A stretch of 64,000 nt of DNA from Gari tellinella (GCA_922989275.2 OV277856.1:88493038-88557037), one strand, 5' to 3'. Shown: positions 31,436 through 42,214, counted from the first letter of the stretch. The notes: generated by a model from the letters alone, not told the origin. Program-made: numbers and translations.

Positions 31436-31835
31436 AAGGACTGAGGAAATGTCTTTTAAAGCAGACTGAAAGTAAGCATCATGCGCATGAAGGCGCACTC
31501 TGCTTTACTTCCAACCTCCTACAAGGGGTCACCTATATTCAATACTAGCAACAGGTTATGGAGTAACGGGTTAAACCGTATATACACATGCCACCAAATC
31601 ATAAAGACTAGATCAAATTTGATGTTCAGTATACGTGACAAAACTTTATATTAGTGCATAAGTGATGAAAGCAACCCACTTGTTATTAGAAAATAAGAAG
31701 ACGACAAGAAAAAAGACGATAATTTAAATTGAAAAATACATGTAATTAGGTCCGAATTTATTGAGAAACCCCTCTCAAACTAGTCGCGTACCTCGCCTCG
31801 CTACTCGCAATCAGCGGCAGCGAAAAATGTCTAAA
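31436..31835 (-). repeat. Right arm of the 1.9-kb foldback
   Basis: Inverted copy of 29918-30290 with roughly 90% identity by eye. Its inner end (31436-31580) carries the partner of the TTAACCC-family hairpin. Confidence 0.85.
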
Positions 31836-31849
31836 AGCACATAGACTGG

Positions 31850-32885
31850 GACGTGCTTTTAATTGACTTGGCAGGCTGTTCCAGTATCGTGTGGTACGAG
31901 GGAAGAAAGAGTTCATGTGGTATTTGGTCCTGGAAATGACAATTAAGTAATTCTGGTTTCTGATAGGTGTATAAGGTGGCTATGGTCAACATAGGCGATC
32001 TGGTGTTTGATTTTGTACAGCATGACTAGAGAGGTATGAATTCTGCGGTGGGCAAGGGTGTTCCACTCAAGGGTGAGCAACATTTGGGTGTCACTACTGG
32101 TGAAGCTGATATCATTCCGGACATACCTGGCAGCAGTTCGTTGGACCCTCTCAACCTTATTTGTTAAGACGCTTTGCCAGGGGTGCCACACAGCAAATAA
32201 CAATATTCAAGTTGGGGTCTGACATAGGTGGTGTATGCTACCTTAATTGGCATTTTGATGTTTCTTTTGATGAATCTGATCGTATTTTTGACTTTGGCTA
32301 CAGTCTTATTAATATGGTTTGTCCAGTCCAAGTCCTTATCTATGGTGATACCTAGATATTTGGCATTTCAGTGGCTTTGAGTAATCTGTCGTGTAGAGTA
32401 TTGGGTAATTTGACTGTTGACATTTTCTTTGTAACATGTAATACCTTACATTTGTCAGGGTTAAACTCCAATGTCCAGTCGCGTTCCAAACGTTGAAGTG
32501 TGTCTGGGTCGTCTTGGAGTTTTTTGGAGTCATTAAGTGATCTAACTGTTAGCAGGGACGTAGATTAAATCTACGTCCCTGCTGTTAGATACACTATAGT
32601 GTCGTCTGAAAATAGTCTATTGCGGCATTTTATACTGTCCGGTAGGTCGTTTATGTACGCTAGAAATAGGCAAGGTCCTAGGACAGAGCCTTGGGTAACT
32701 CCGGACAGCACCGGAAGCTCGTCAGAGAGATATATATATAGTCCCCTCTACCGCCACTCTTTGGGACCCGCATGTAGGAAAGACTTAATCCACGTTGTGA
32801 CCTGGGGTTAATGCCTAAAAGAGACAGTTTGTGGATCAGCCTAAGATGGTCAACTACATTGTATATCAAAGTTATGATAACTATT
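31850..32885 (-). pseudogene. Decayed LINE reverse transcriptase
   Basis: On the minus strand, in shifting frames: '..VLSGVTQGSVLGPCLFLAYINDLPDSI' (about 32720-32640), 'FSDDTIVYLT' (32620-32590, in place of FADD), 'LERDWTLEFNPDKCKVLHVTKK', 'GITIDKDLDWTNHINKTVAKVKNTIRFIKRN', 'TYVRPQLEY', then 'RVQRTAARYVRNDISFTSSDTQMLLTLEWNTLAHRRIHTSLVMLYK' (32203-31943). The order of motifs is that of a Jockey/CR1-type RT. Several frameshifts, a stop in place of the residue before GITID, and a 29-bp palindromic insertion at 32553 disable it. Confidence 0.8.
32553..32581. mobile_element. 29-bp palindrome with 7-bp target duplication in a LINE
   Basis: Arms CAGGGACGTAGAT and ATCTACGTCCCTG with a 3-nt centre (taa). 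CTGTTAG flanks it at 32546-32552 and 32582-32588. Removing the palindrome and one CTGTTAG restores the LINE sequence 'ctaactgttagatacac' within the RT region. The ends CAGGGAC resemble the CAGAGAC ends of the elements at 24823 and 17255. Confidence 0.8.
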
Positions 32886-32892
32886 GCAAATA

Positions 32893-32965
32893 GTTTAGTT
32901 TAGATCCAGAGGAGACGCCGAGTTATCTGGCGTCCCATCTGGATCCAAATCTCTTGACACTCTGA
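32893..32965. mobile_element. Hairpin, 'gatcagacgccg' family
   Basis: Inverted arms around 'agatccagaggagacgccga' and 'tggcgtcccatctggatcca'. Same core as many copies between 7980 and 64000; the outer ends are not identified here. Confidence 0.6.
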
Positions 32966-33050
32966 TAATATATACAAAACTCAGAGAATTGTTGCAGACG
33001 ACCAATTGTGCAGACGACAGTTACGTCATTAAAATGTTAACCCCTTCAAT

Positions 33051-33170
33051 ACCTTACACCGAGTAGGATGGTTATTTTCAAAAAGTTAGGATTCTGATCA
33101 GACGCCGCGTACCTTACACCGAGTAGGATGGTTATTTTCAAAAAGTTAGGATTCTGATCAGACGCCGCGT
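33051..33170. repeat. Perfect 60-bp tandem duplication
   Basis: 33051-33110 is repeated base for base at 33111-33170 (beginning accttacaccgagtaggatg, ending gacgccgcgt). It duplicates the left half of a 'gatcagacgccg' hairpin that ends at about 33212. Confidence 0.95.
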
Positions 33171-33427
33171 AACGCAGCGTCTGACCAGAATCCAAACTGT
33201 TTGACACTCATTTCGATGTTTCTTATGTCAAAAAACATTTAACTTAAATTTGATAAATAAAAGCAGACGGCAACTGTTTAAAATTGTTTACGAAATGGCA
33301 AAGATTGCTAGACTGGCTGATTGATTCATTAAATTAGAAAGGGCATTCACTGATTTTGTATAAATTGTAGGGTGCAAACAAAGTGACACAGCAACAACAA
33401 ACCATGTTTGCCAAGAGGTGAATGTTG

Positions 33428-33625
33428 CGCTATATACGAGTATATTATCTATTTTCCCAACATACAATGATCCGGGAATCATTTATCATTCTGGATTAAG
33501 TGTAAATGAGAGGTAGATCTATTTTGTGAATTAACTCTAAGCTGAATTTCATCCAACTTAACGTCTTGACAATTAAAGCTGAATCTTTATATTGGATAAG
33601 TTAAACCGCGGTTTCTTAAGTAAAC
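33428..33625 (+). repeat. Direct repeat, copy 1
   Basis: Shares 'ttcccaacatacaatgat', 'gattaagtgtaaa.gagaggtagatc', 'cttaacgtcttgacaattaaag' and 'gttaaaccgcggtttctt' with 34058-34290 in the same orientation, about 90% identical outside a ~60-bp indel. Confidence 0.8.
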
Positions 33626-34057
33626 CATCGTCTTCGTCATTTGAGCATGAAATGGCTACTTTAATTCGTTTGACGCACGAAAGCCGAAAACATCTGTTAC
33701 GCAAAGTAGGAAAGTAAAAATATTTCGACATTGAAAAATGATTTAGATCATGATACATCTCTTGTGGAAAATTTTCGCAACACGCTTCATATAGATTTAT
33801 GTACAGATACCGGTGTACTGTAACTCCTTAAGTGAATATATCAAAAACTATTTCTAATTTTCCCCTCGTATACATTGATAACAAATCCTTTGCCTTTGAC
33901 TATGCATTGCACATGATTTTATGCTTGTGTACTGTTGGGCCTCTGGCCTGATGTATAAATGAAATATCTATATCTAGATGATGTGATATATTCTCTCACT
34001 TCCCAACATACAAAACCTGTTGATGCAAAGCTTAAGCTGACACCAAGAGGAGTTTGT

Positions 34058-34290
34058 TGCGCTATATATATTATCTAATTTCCCAACATACAATGATTTT
34101 GGAAGCCTCATTTGCACATACCAATGTTCATCGAGCATTACACAAATTATAATATCATTCTAGATTAAGTGTAAACGAGAGGTAGATCTATTTTGTGAAT
34201 GAAGTCAAAGCTGAATTTCACCCAACTTAACGTCTTGACAATTAAAGCTGAATTTTGATATTGGTTCAGTTAAACCGCGGTTTCTTTAGA
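34058..34290 (+). repeat. Direct repeat, copy 2
   Basis: Partner of 33428-33625. It carries about 60 extra bases (cctcatttgcacatacc...) absent from copy 1. The 430-bp spacer ends a LINE-like tail near 33930-33980 (ctgttgggcctctggcctg…gaaatatctatatctag). Confidence 0.8.
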
Positions 34291-34847
34291 ATCAATTTAC
34301 ATGTATACGAATATTTTATAAAGAGTACAAATAATTGATTAGAGCACTTGCGTACACAGTCGTGATGTTAAAGAATGGTTAACTGTTGCTCTAAAACAGG
34401 GAGAGAAAAAATATGAACAATCCAAATAACACTAAGAAGTGCGGACTTTGAATGAAAAGAAAACACAAGGCATAAATGGCTTGTAGACAGAGTCTGCTAG
34501 ATAAGCATGTAAACCAACCCTATTTTAGCTAATGTTTTCTTTATTGACACCAAAAAGTGAACTTAATCACATTTTGTTAAGTTGCCTGCTGTACAGACTG
34601 CACGCGGATGCTTACATTGAGCGATGTATCGCGAATTCGCGATGACTCAGTGTTTAACACGAAGGACTATTAGGACTGTGAAACATGAGGTCAAAGGTTT
34701 GAATCCCGTCGAACGCAACCCTTTTTTCCCGTCATACTGTCGCATGTAAGATCTATCGCCATTTCATACACATGTAGTTACAGAATGGTTAAAGAATACT
34801 AGTACTGCATGATGTGACAATATTGATTTACACACGTTTCTTACAAG

Positions 34848-34992
34848 GAAACAGTAAAACCTGTCTTTCAATAAGGAAGCACAACGATTTCTAAAGACGG
34901 GTGAATGCTTTACACAGGACGACAGTAATGCTGAAAGCCCCAATATGAGCTTTCTGCATTACTTTAGACCTTTATTTAGATGACATCCTTCC
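34848..34992. mobile_element. Hairpin MITE, diverged (CAGTAAAACCTG start)
   Basis: Begins 'cagtaaaacctgtctttc'. The stem is 'gacagtaatgctgaaagcccc' and complement 'tgagctttctgcattacttt', then 'tgacatcctt'. It is intermediate between the CAGTAAAACCTC family and the 'aatgcagaaagctcc' hairpins at 56250 and 60845. Confidence 0.6.
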
Positions 34993-35341
34993 ACAAAAAA
35001 GCAAGCTAATATTATTTTGAGTGGTTGCTGATTACCTGTTTCACTTTACAATGAGTACTCCCTCACTGCATTGCGACTCGCAACCGGATGGTGTATTTGC
35101 AAAACTAAAAGAACATACTAAAATAAAGCCAAATATGTAGCATTATCGTGCATCTGACATTAGAAAAATATGATCAGTAGTCTTCAAATCTTAAATTTTT
35201 AGATATTTTCCATGGTTTTATTCGTTGCGTCGAAATACGCAACAGAAATTGATCACAGGCTCAGACATAACCCTGAGCCGAATTATGTACTCTCCATCGC
35301 TACACACTGAAGTACCTTAAATCGATCCCAAAGATATGAAT

Positions 35342-35434
35342 AGCCCGGTGGTCGAGTGGACTAAGGGGTTGACTTATTTTGCTTTATTTTTGCCCCGCAT
35401 TCTGGGTCCCGGGTTCGAATCCCACCAGAGCTCA
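35342..35434 (+). tRNA. tRNA-like sequence (SINE head or tRNA pseudogene)
   Basis: Contains an A-box-like 'ggtggtcgagtggactaa' and a perfect-looking B box 'gggttcgaatccc', 93 bases in all with a long middle, like a type II (Leu/Ser) tRNA. The anticodon arm cannot be drawn convincingly and acceptor pairing is only partial (agc/gct), so a working tRNA is unlikely. Confidence 0.4.
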
Positions 35435-35939
35435 ATACTTTGAAGAAAAAAATTCTTATTGTAATGCATCTTAAACAGAATTTGTTATCCTAAATAATTC
35501 TTACCCGTTTATATAAGCGTTTGACATATATTTACAAATTACTATTTTTAATGCCAAATCTGGTTGCGAGCCTCTTTAAAGCATAATTATGGCGTATTGG
35601 CGATGAAGAGGTTAAGTGATGTTTTAAGCCCTAGCAACACGTGTTGTAATGCTTAAATCGCCTAATCGTTACACTTGTATTAATTATTCAATGCTTACAC
35701 CTACAGACTATAGATACCAGCATTAAAGAAACCAAGAACAAAGCTCCCAGTCGTCTATAACTGCAGTTTAACCCTTTATCAGCTTGATATCGTCTGCTTA
35801 AAATGTCGTCTGCTTTTAAAAAGGAAATCTAGATAAATGTATTTTACTACAGAAACATTTATTTTATGTCCAGGTCAGACATAGAGTTACTCTGTGACTG
35901 ATCTTGGTTCAAACTGAAAGCAAATGGCATGGTATTAGA

Positions 35940-36190
35940 AGACAGCCAGTGAAGGGGTTAATAGCCCAATTAACCTATCATAGCCTTAACCCGAGTACAA
36001 TGGTTATTTGCAAATAGTTTGGATCCTGATCAGACGCCCCGAAACGCGGCGTCTGATCAGAATCCAAGCTGTTTAACTCTTATAACTTATTACTGAAGTC
36101 AATTCACCTAAAATTAAAATTGAGAAGTAAAAGCAGACGACAATTGTTTAAACATAGTGACGTCATGACAATGAAAGGTGTTAATGAATA
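35940..36190. mobile_element. MITE, 'gatcagacgccg' hairpin family (long copy)
   Basis: The hairpin core (36005-36075; tttggatcctgatcagacgc and complement) sits within flanks 'ccttaacccgagtacaatggttattt' on the left and 'aaagcagacgacaattgttt' and 'tgaaaggtgttaat' on the right. Both flanks recur with the copies at 33050-33290 and 39990-40180, so the mobile unit is larger than the hairpin. Confidence 0.65.
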
Positions 36191-36558
36191 ACTAAGTGAT
36201 CTGGATGGGCTATTTGCTAAAACACATACTGATGAATGCTTAGATGGACAAGATACATCGCAATCGTGTTTCAAATCATATATAAAACGTCAGATAAAGG
36301 ATGTGATGGTCAGTGTTGATATATCTGCTATAGGAACCAGGCGGCTTATGTACAATGCATGTCATTGGCATTCTATTGTATACACCACGTCGTATATAAG
36401 GACAACTTTGGAATATCACGAACAGTGTAGACCTGGTGTTTCACAACGCGACATTTGATCATAGTATGCACTATTTATAACAGTGCATGTATTATATGAT
36501 ATAGATGTAACTTTAATCTGACCAGTGACTTACTAGTCTGTGTGGCAATACATTCCTG

Positions 36559-37425
36559 ATGGCGTCAGTGTCAATAGAAAACACTCCTTGGTACAAAATA
36601 AGATTCGATGAGATGTTAAAAGGCCTTGAACTCAGATGGACCATTGGGGAAAAGAAGAAAAAGGCATTCCAAGCCAGAAGAGCCCGAGTTAAACAAAGAC
36701 AAGAGTTCTTACAACACAGAAGAATTGCTCGGCTTCGAATGGAAGGAATTATTATTGATTTGGAAGCAGTCAAAAGAAAATGCAATGCGCCGAGGGAAGA
36801 GTTGATGTGGTATGAACAAGTTTCGGATGAAGAAGAGAAGAGGAAAGTGATGCGAAAGCGTCTGAAAGAAATGTTTAAACCAAAAAAGCGCTTTAATGGT
36901 ATACAAGAAAGAACAGAGAGTAGTTGTAGCGATGAATCAACAGGAAAAATGACAAAAGGGATAGAAGACGCACCACAGAGATGCAATGTCTTAAGAAACT
37001 ATACAAAAATATACGGCGTAGTTCAAGAAAAGACAAAAACAGTGGTCGAGGACAAAGAAAGACATACAAGTACAATTAAAGATGATGGATATATTTACAA
37101 AACAACTGACAGTCAATCTAAGCCCTCTACTTCACTGCCCAAGCTTAACCCTACAGCACTAGCGAATACCAATAAGCCTGCTACACCAAAGACCAGAACT
37201 AATGGGAAACCGGTCGTTGAGAAACAAGTTCCTGAACAGAAATTCCAAAAGGCCGTTACGAAAGTCACGACTGTAAACCTAATGGGCGATGGATTGGGAA
37301 GAAAGAGTGTATCTCCAAGTGTACAGAAAATAGGCGGCTATAAGAGACCACCCAGACATTCGTCTGACAGTAGCTCAAGCAGTCCAGCATTGCCTAGAAT
37401 AAACTCAGGCGTGAGCCAAAAATAA
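36559..37425 (+). CDS. Hypothetical basic coiled-coil protein, 288 aa, single exon
   Basis: An intact ATG-to-TAA frame, the longest unexplained one in the window. Residues about 30-112 are dominated by K, R, E and Q (GEKKKKAFQARRARVKQRQ…EEEKRKVMRKRLKEMFKPKKRF) and should form a charged helix or coiled coil. Residues 120-288 are poor in hydrophobics and rich in S, T, P and K, with 'SSDSSSSSPALP' near the end, so probably disordered. There is no signal peptide or membrane segment. The local start context (cctgATGG) is acceptable. No introns or poly(A) signal are evident close by. I do not recognise the family; a lineage-specific gene, a retrocopy or one exon of a larger gene are all possible. 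AT-rich DNA would seldom stay open this long by chance. Confidence 0.6.
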   Translation: MASVSIENTPWYKIRFDEMLKGLELRWTIGEKKKKAFQARRARVKQRQEFLQHRRIARLRMEGIIIDLEAVKRKCNAPREELMWYEQVSDEEEKRKVMRKRLKEMFKPKKRFNGIQERTESSCSDESTGKMTKGIEDAPQRCNVLRNYTKIYGVVQEKTKTVVEDKERHTSTIKDDGYIYKTTDSQSKPSTSLPKLNPTALANTNKPATPKTRTNGKPVVEKQVPEQKFQKAVTKVTTVNLMGDGLGRKSVSPSVQKIGGYKRPPRHSSDSSSSSPALPRINSGVSQK

Positions 37426-37551
37426 CTGTAAAGGTTGCTTTTCCGTACTAATGTGCGCAATAACTATATAGTATTGATTATCACATTGAACCTTCGCGAC
37501 GAGTATAATCGTCTTTTACAAACAATGTACCTGTAGAGAGTACACATGCCC

Positions 37552-37630
37552 ATTGCAAACAGTGAGACCCAACTCAGAGGACCCAACTGATTTAGGAGAT
37601 CTGGAATGGGTCTGCACTGTTTGTCATTGT
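37552..37630. mobile_element. Hairpin, 'gcaaacagtgtagacccagatcagagg' family
   Basis: Arms 'attgcaaacagtgagaccca' and 'tgggtctgcactgtttgtcatt', with a decayed centre. Better copies are at 59243-59318 and 61478-61545. Confidence 0.6.
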
Positions 37631-37894
37631 GAAATATACTATATGGAAACAACCATTAATAGTTATATATAGACAAGACTTGATTGGAAATTGGAATTGT
37701 CCGTGAAAAGTTTCGGGCTGTATTAGTTATACACTAAAAGTTAACACCGATTTAAATTCCTTATTCGGTATTAAACTATTAATACATCCAACAGCTAATG
37801 CAGAATGAAAGAAAAACATGAGTACGTCAGTCTGTTTTGCTTCAGTTTCATTTCTACCACGTGCACGCTTTGATCGAATTCGTGACAACAATTT

Positions 37895-37968
37895 ACAAAC
37901 AGTTTTGATCTAGATGAGGCGCCAGGTAACTTGTCGACTCATCTGGATCTAAACAACTTGACAGTCTG
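37895..37968. mobile_element. Hairpin, 'gatcagacgccg' family
   Basis: Arms 'acaaacagttttgatctaga' and 'tctggatctaaacaacttgaca' around 'tgaggcgccaggtaacttg'. Confidence 0.6.
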
Positions 37969-38597
37969 CTTGTATTTTCTGAAAGCAACTGAAGATAAAT
38001 TAAACGTGAGAGTTGTTGCTGACTACCCGTCTTGTAGACGACAGTTACTGAAATGTTTGGTCTCTAACCCTTTCACTGCCAATTTCTCGTGAGATTTTTA
38101 CCGCTTCACCGTTTCACTCACGTCTGCTTCAATTTTGTTGTCTGCAATGTCATTTCAAAGTTTAATTTTTTTTAGGAATTATGACTGAAGAAATGTCAAA
38201 ACGAGTGTCAAACAGTTTGAATTCACTTTGTTTTATGAACCAATAATTTTGAGAAAGGTGTCTGCTGTTTTGAAATATGGCGGCACCGAAAGTTTTCGAT
38301 TCTTCGTCTGTTGAAAGCGTTTTTTGATATTATTTAATGAAATTTAAAGGCCATATGCATATAGATAATTTCCCAAATATTCCTGCAATAATATTCACGT
38401 ATTTCATGATAGGGTTTAGGTCTTTGAATATGTAAAATCCGTTTTCAGGTTCTTTACAGTATTATTCAATATTACAAGTTTTATTATATAAACGGTTACA
38501 AATCCTACTATAAAACATATTTAAAAAGAAAAACTGTTTTTAGAATTTTCACTTTTAAAAGTATTAAACTTCTGGTTTTCTTTTCATTCCATACATC
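37969..38597. other. Gene-free stretch
   Basis: AT-rich, no supported ORF or long inverted repeat. Confidence 0.4.
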
Positions 38598-38850
38598 TGG
38601 AGCCTTTCTTACGAAACGTCGTACGACAAAAACGGTCGTAAGTCAGATACTAAAGTTCTAAATTATTGTTTATTTCTCCATCTTATTCTGACTTGTGATA
38701 TCTCTTTGGAATCGTATTGACAAGACGATTCCAAAGAGATGTCACAGGACAGGGTTTGAAAAAGAAATCAGAAATAAGATATATTTTAAAGTTTTGACTT
38801 ACGACCGTTTTTTGTCGTACAACGTTTCTTAAGACGGGCCTCTGTATTCC
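38598..38850. mobile_element. 250-bp palindromic MITE
   Basis: Outer arms 'cttacgaaacgtcgtacgac' (38608) and complement 'gtcgtacaacgtttcttaag' (to about 38832), followed inwards by 'aacggtcgtaagtca' and 'tgacttacgaccgttt'. The inner stem is 'gtgatatctctttggaatcgt' and its complement. No protein. Confidence 0.8.
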
Positions 38851-39154
38851 AGTTTGAAACCATAACCAGTACTCGAAAGTACTTTGATTGATTTATTGTT
38901 GGTTATTGATAATATCCGATATTGAGGGTTGTTTTCTTCAGCGGATGAAGACTGAGTTAAAGTCTTGAACTCGACTCTGACTACAGATGTTTCAAATGTT
39001 TGAAACAATCAAAAAGAGAAAAGTTAATGTGATGCAAAGGACAACCACGACATACTTTCTATACCAAAGATAACACAAATAGAGCACGCTGTTATCTAAT
39101 TGTTATGACGTCAATGCAGTAAAAAGGTTAAGAAATAAGCGACGGTAAACTACA

Positions 39155-39515
39155 GCGCTCCCTCTCTACAACGACGCCCAATGGGAGACACGCATCGTGT
39201 TCGTTGTTCGGCGGGAGTCGTTATAGGGAGGGAAATTGGCTTGCATTTGCAAACAGCTTGAATCCAGATCAGACGCCGCGTAACGCGGCGTCTGATCTGG
39301 ATTCAAGCTGTTTGTCATTCGTCATTAAGTTTTTTTTCTGTCAAAATGTCCAATATGAAACTTTGAGAAAAACAGTAGACGAAACCTGTAAGCAGACGAT
39401 ATTGTAGCAGTAAAAGCGTTAGACATAATTGTATTGTTGAGGGAACAGTGGCAATGGTCGTTGTAAGGAGGGGTCGTTGTTTGGGAGGGCCGTTGAAGGG
39501 AGAGAACAATGTACA
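39155..39515. mobile_element. Composite MITE with inner 'gatcagacgccg' hairpin
   Basis: Left part 'gcgctccctctctacaacgacgcc…gttgttcggcgggagtcgtt' and right part 'ggtcgttgtaaggaggggtcg…gggagggccgttgaagggag' frame a perfect-looking inner hairpin (39243-39320) and 'tcgtcattaagtttttttctgtcaaaatgtcc'. The same arrangement occurs at 51965-52290, so the whole ~330-360 bp is the unit. Confidence 0.75.
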
Positions 39516-39599
39516 GTGAACTCCAAGCAAAGTGCATGTACACAATTCTCGTTTAAACGAAACTAAATGCTAATGCAATATAAAAGTAGCATGTAGTTA

Positions 39600-39758
39600 A
39601 CATTTCGTTTTAATCAGAGATGCAAACACTTTAGAGCCTGGTCAGACTCCAAGTTCTGGGAAAACTTATCTGGTTCCAAACTGGTTACAATGGACTTAAT
39701 GTTTTGGCACAAGTGCGTATTTGGAAAAGAATAACGTTTTCTACCCTGTATAGATCAC
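39600..39758. mobile_element. Decayed MITE, CAGTGGAGAAT family
   Basis: Core 'gatgcaaacactttagagcctggtcagac…ctggttccaaactggttaca' and right end 'ggaaaagaataacgttttctaccctgta'. The left terminus is not clear. Confidence 0.55.
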
Positions 39759-39879
39759 TCTAAGTCTTACTTATTTTAATATGTGAAATCAGCATGGGAA
39801 ATTTTAGGCATGAGATGCCATTTATATCATCTCTTATAATTCCTTTGAGGAATGGTATTGCGATATTTTAAAGCTATTG

Positions 39880-39950
39880 TATATGTTTCTTTGTATATTG
39901 AATGTGCAATAATGAGATGTAAATAAAGATTCTATCTATCTCTAAACTTT
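39880..39950 (+). mobile_element. LINE/SINE-like 3' tail
   Basis: Ends 'gaatgtgcaataatgagatgtaaataaagattctatctatctc', a short tandem-repeat tail after an AATAAA-like stretch. Confidence 0.4.
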
Positions 39951-39989
39951 GTCCACCGCCCGTCGCATTTCATATTCAACCCATTTCTG

Positions 39990-40190
39990 CCTTACCCCGA
40001 ATACAGTGGTTATTTGCAAAGTTTAGATACTGATAAGACATCGCGGTGTCTGATGCGGATCCAAACTGCTTTCACAGTCACAATGACAGCACTTTAATTA
40101 GTTCTTCTAAGATTTAAATTTGAGAGATAAAAGTAGACGACAGTTGCTTATTTTAAAGATATGACATCATGGTAAAGAAGAGGTTAGCGT
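39990..40190. mobile_element. Diverged 'gatcagacgccg' family MITE
   Basis: 'ccttaccccgaatacagtggttatttgcaaagtttagatac' with a shortened centre and 'gcggatccaaactgctttcacag', then 'aaagtagacgacagttgctt'. Matches the longer copy at 35940-36190. Confidence 0.55.
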
Positions 40191-42210
40191 TTTAAAAGAT
40201 GCCAGTGTTTGAAAAATCATGTACAGATTAAGCCTTTATTGGTGATATTTTTGTTGCAATTAGTGTCACAAATATGATGTCTTAACTTGTGAGTATCGGT
40301 TGTTGATTTCTACCATTATCCGTCTCCCGTAACTATATATTCTACCCGTGACTTCCCGTCAATATATTGGCGACTTTTCGTTTCTATAATATATCAACAA
40401 TCTTGTTCAAGCCGACATGAAGGCAAAACAACCAACGACAATCAGTTAAAGGGCATTTCTGTCTTTAAATTTTAACCAAACGGGCTAGGTGCGTTGAGCA
40501 CATGTATACTCACACGACAAGAAACTGTGCATACCTCAATCGTTTATATCGCATAATACCTCAGATCTTCTTTAAATGTTACACAGTGCATTGTCTATCA
40601 TCAGTAAATGGAATGAAATGAAAACAACGTTGACTTTTGTGAGAAATAATATGAACAACAAAAATGTGAAATGCATGTTAAATGCACGTAGAGCGCGTGT
40701 AGTAACTTCGAAACATCCAAAACAAAGCGTGAACCATAAATCTTTGTTCTATTGGCGTAAAAACACACAATTATAACATGTGCATTGTAAAAACTTCTCT
40801 ATCGTATATATCAAAGGTAATAATGATCTAAAATGTAACATTGACGCCACTTTAAAAAGCTGATTGTTCAGCAATTATACCCTAATTTCTGAATTTGTAC
40901 GTGACTAACAAATATACATGATAATATTCTAACCTAAAGGCTGCATTAGCTACTATGATGTAGCATAACAAGTAGAAAATGTAATCTGCGCTCTAGACGT
41001 TGACGTCAATATCGGTTACGATATGTAAATGTAATTACATTTAACTAATAATAGAAGCTACAGTGAAGATACTCACGGGTATCTTAAGAATAAATGTAAT
41101 ACAAAAGGCGTCTTTTTCATTCATTAAAATGTAGGGTTCGATTTTAGTAATATTCTGGTTCAGCAATTCTGCTACATTTGAATTTGATCCTACCTTGATT
41201 TCATTAAAAATAAACGAATATTATGGTGTCGAATTTATCGCAGTTGCAACCATCATCAAGGAGAAAGATTCATGGAACGTTTGATACGTTTGTCACTTTT
41301 GTACGGGGTATATTTCCCACATTAGCTAGGGATATACCAAAATGTTATGTGGGTACATCTTGAAATTTCAAAGTGGCCTATAACATTCTAATGTCACTGT
41401 CACGATGACATTGACCTCGATCTTTGACATCAATAATAGAAACATAGTAAGAGTCTGTCTGAGATATATATTTCCTTTATTACACCAACTACTAGTTGTC
41501 AAAATTTGTCTCGTGAGTGCATCGTTGGATGATTATGTAGATCTAAATCTACATCATTGACTTTGTTCATAGAAAACAGTTTGTCCGTGCCATATTTTAT
41601 ACATCACATCAGTTAGAGATGCCAAATTTTGTAAGTGGGTACACATTTGAGTACACCTTTGGATAGCGGGTTGTATAATATATACTACTCAAAGTTTGCT
41701 AAGCACCAAGGAGAAAATCTCCATAGGTACCAATGCATTGATCCTGTCACATCTCATCACATAACTGCAAACAATTGTGTTCGATTTCTTCCAAATTTGG
41801 AGATATTTTGGCCAAAGGTTTACTTTACAGATTCTGATAACTTTACACTTATTCAGGTCCTTTAGGCGAAGCCTGTGGAAATTGTCAAAATTTAAAATTC
41901 TGAGATTTCATCAACATTTTCCAAATTCGTTGAATTCTACATTTTAATGTTCTTAGAGATGTTATAATGGGTACAATTGAACATTGAAAGGTAAAACATT
42001 GTTTTTAACATCTCACCATCCCTGGCATCGTAGTCGATTGTATTACCACTGGACCACGTCCGCCGGTATTCAGCTAGAGAAACTGTACATCGATGGGATG
42101 GCGAAGTGTCGCGCACTATTTTCAATTATTACACCTCGCTTTGAGTTACAATGTTACTTTCCCATAGACCAAAATTAAACATTTTGCATGTCTTTTACAT
42201 TTATCAAAAA
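40191..42210. other. Mostly gene-free stretch with old repeats
   Basis: The 66-aa frame at 40576-40776 has no recognised motif. From about 41280 to 41660 the text resembles an old dispersed repeat ('gatgacattgacctcgatctttgac', 'gtgggtacacatttg'). Around 42020-42075 a minus-strand stretch (gtggtccagtggtaatacaatcgacta) resembles part of a tRNA but lacks a B box. Confidence 0.4.
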
Positions 42211-42214
42211 AATA

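Noticed and set aside
34622..34730. tRNA-like 'gatgactcagtg...aggtttgaatcccg'
   Set aside because: A weak B-box match exists, but no anticodon or acceptor stem can be drawn.
36513..36986. 157-aa ORF antisense to the 288-aa ORF
   Set aside because: It is shadowed by the + strand frame and has no independent motif; purine bias of the basic protein keeps the antisense open.
42020..42080. Minus-strand 'gtggtccagtggtaatac' resembling a tRNA D-arm
   Set aside because: No B box downstream, so not called as a tRNA; noted only as a possible SINE scrap.
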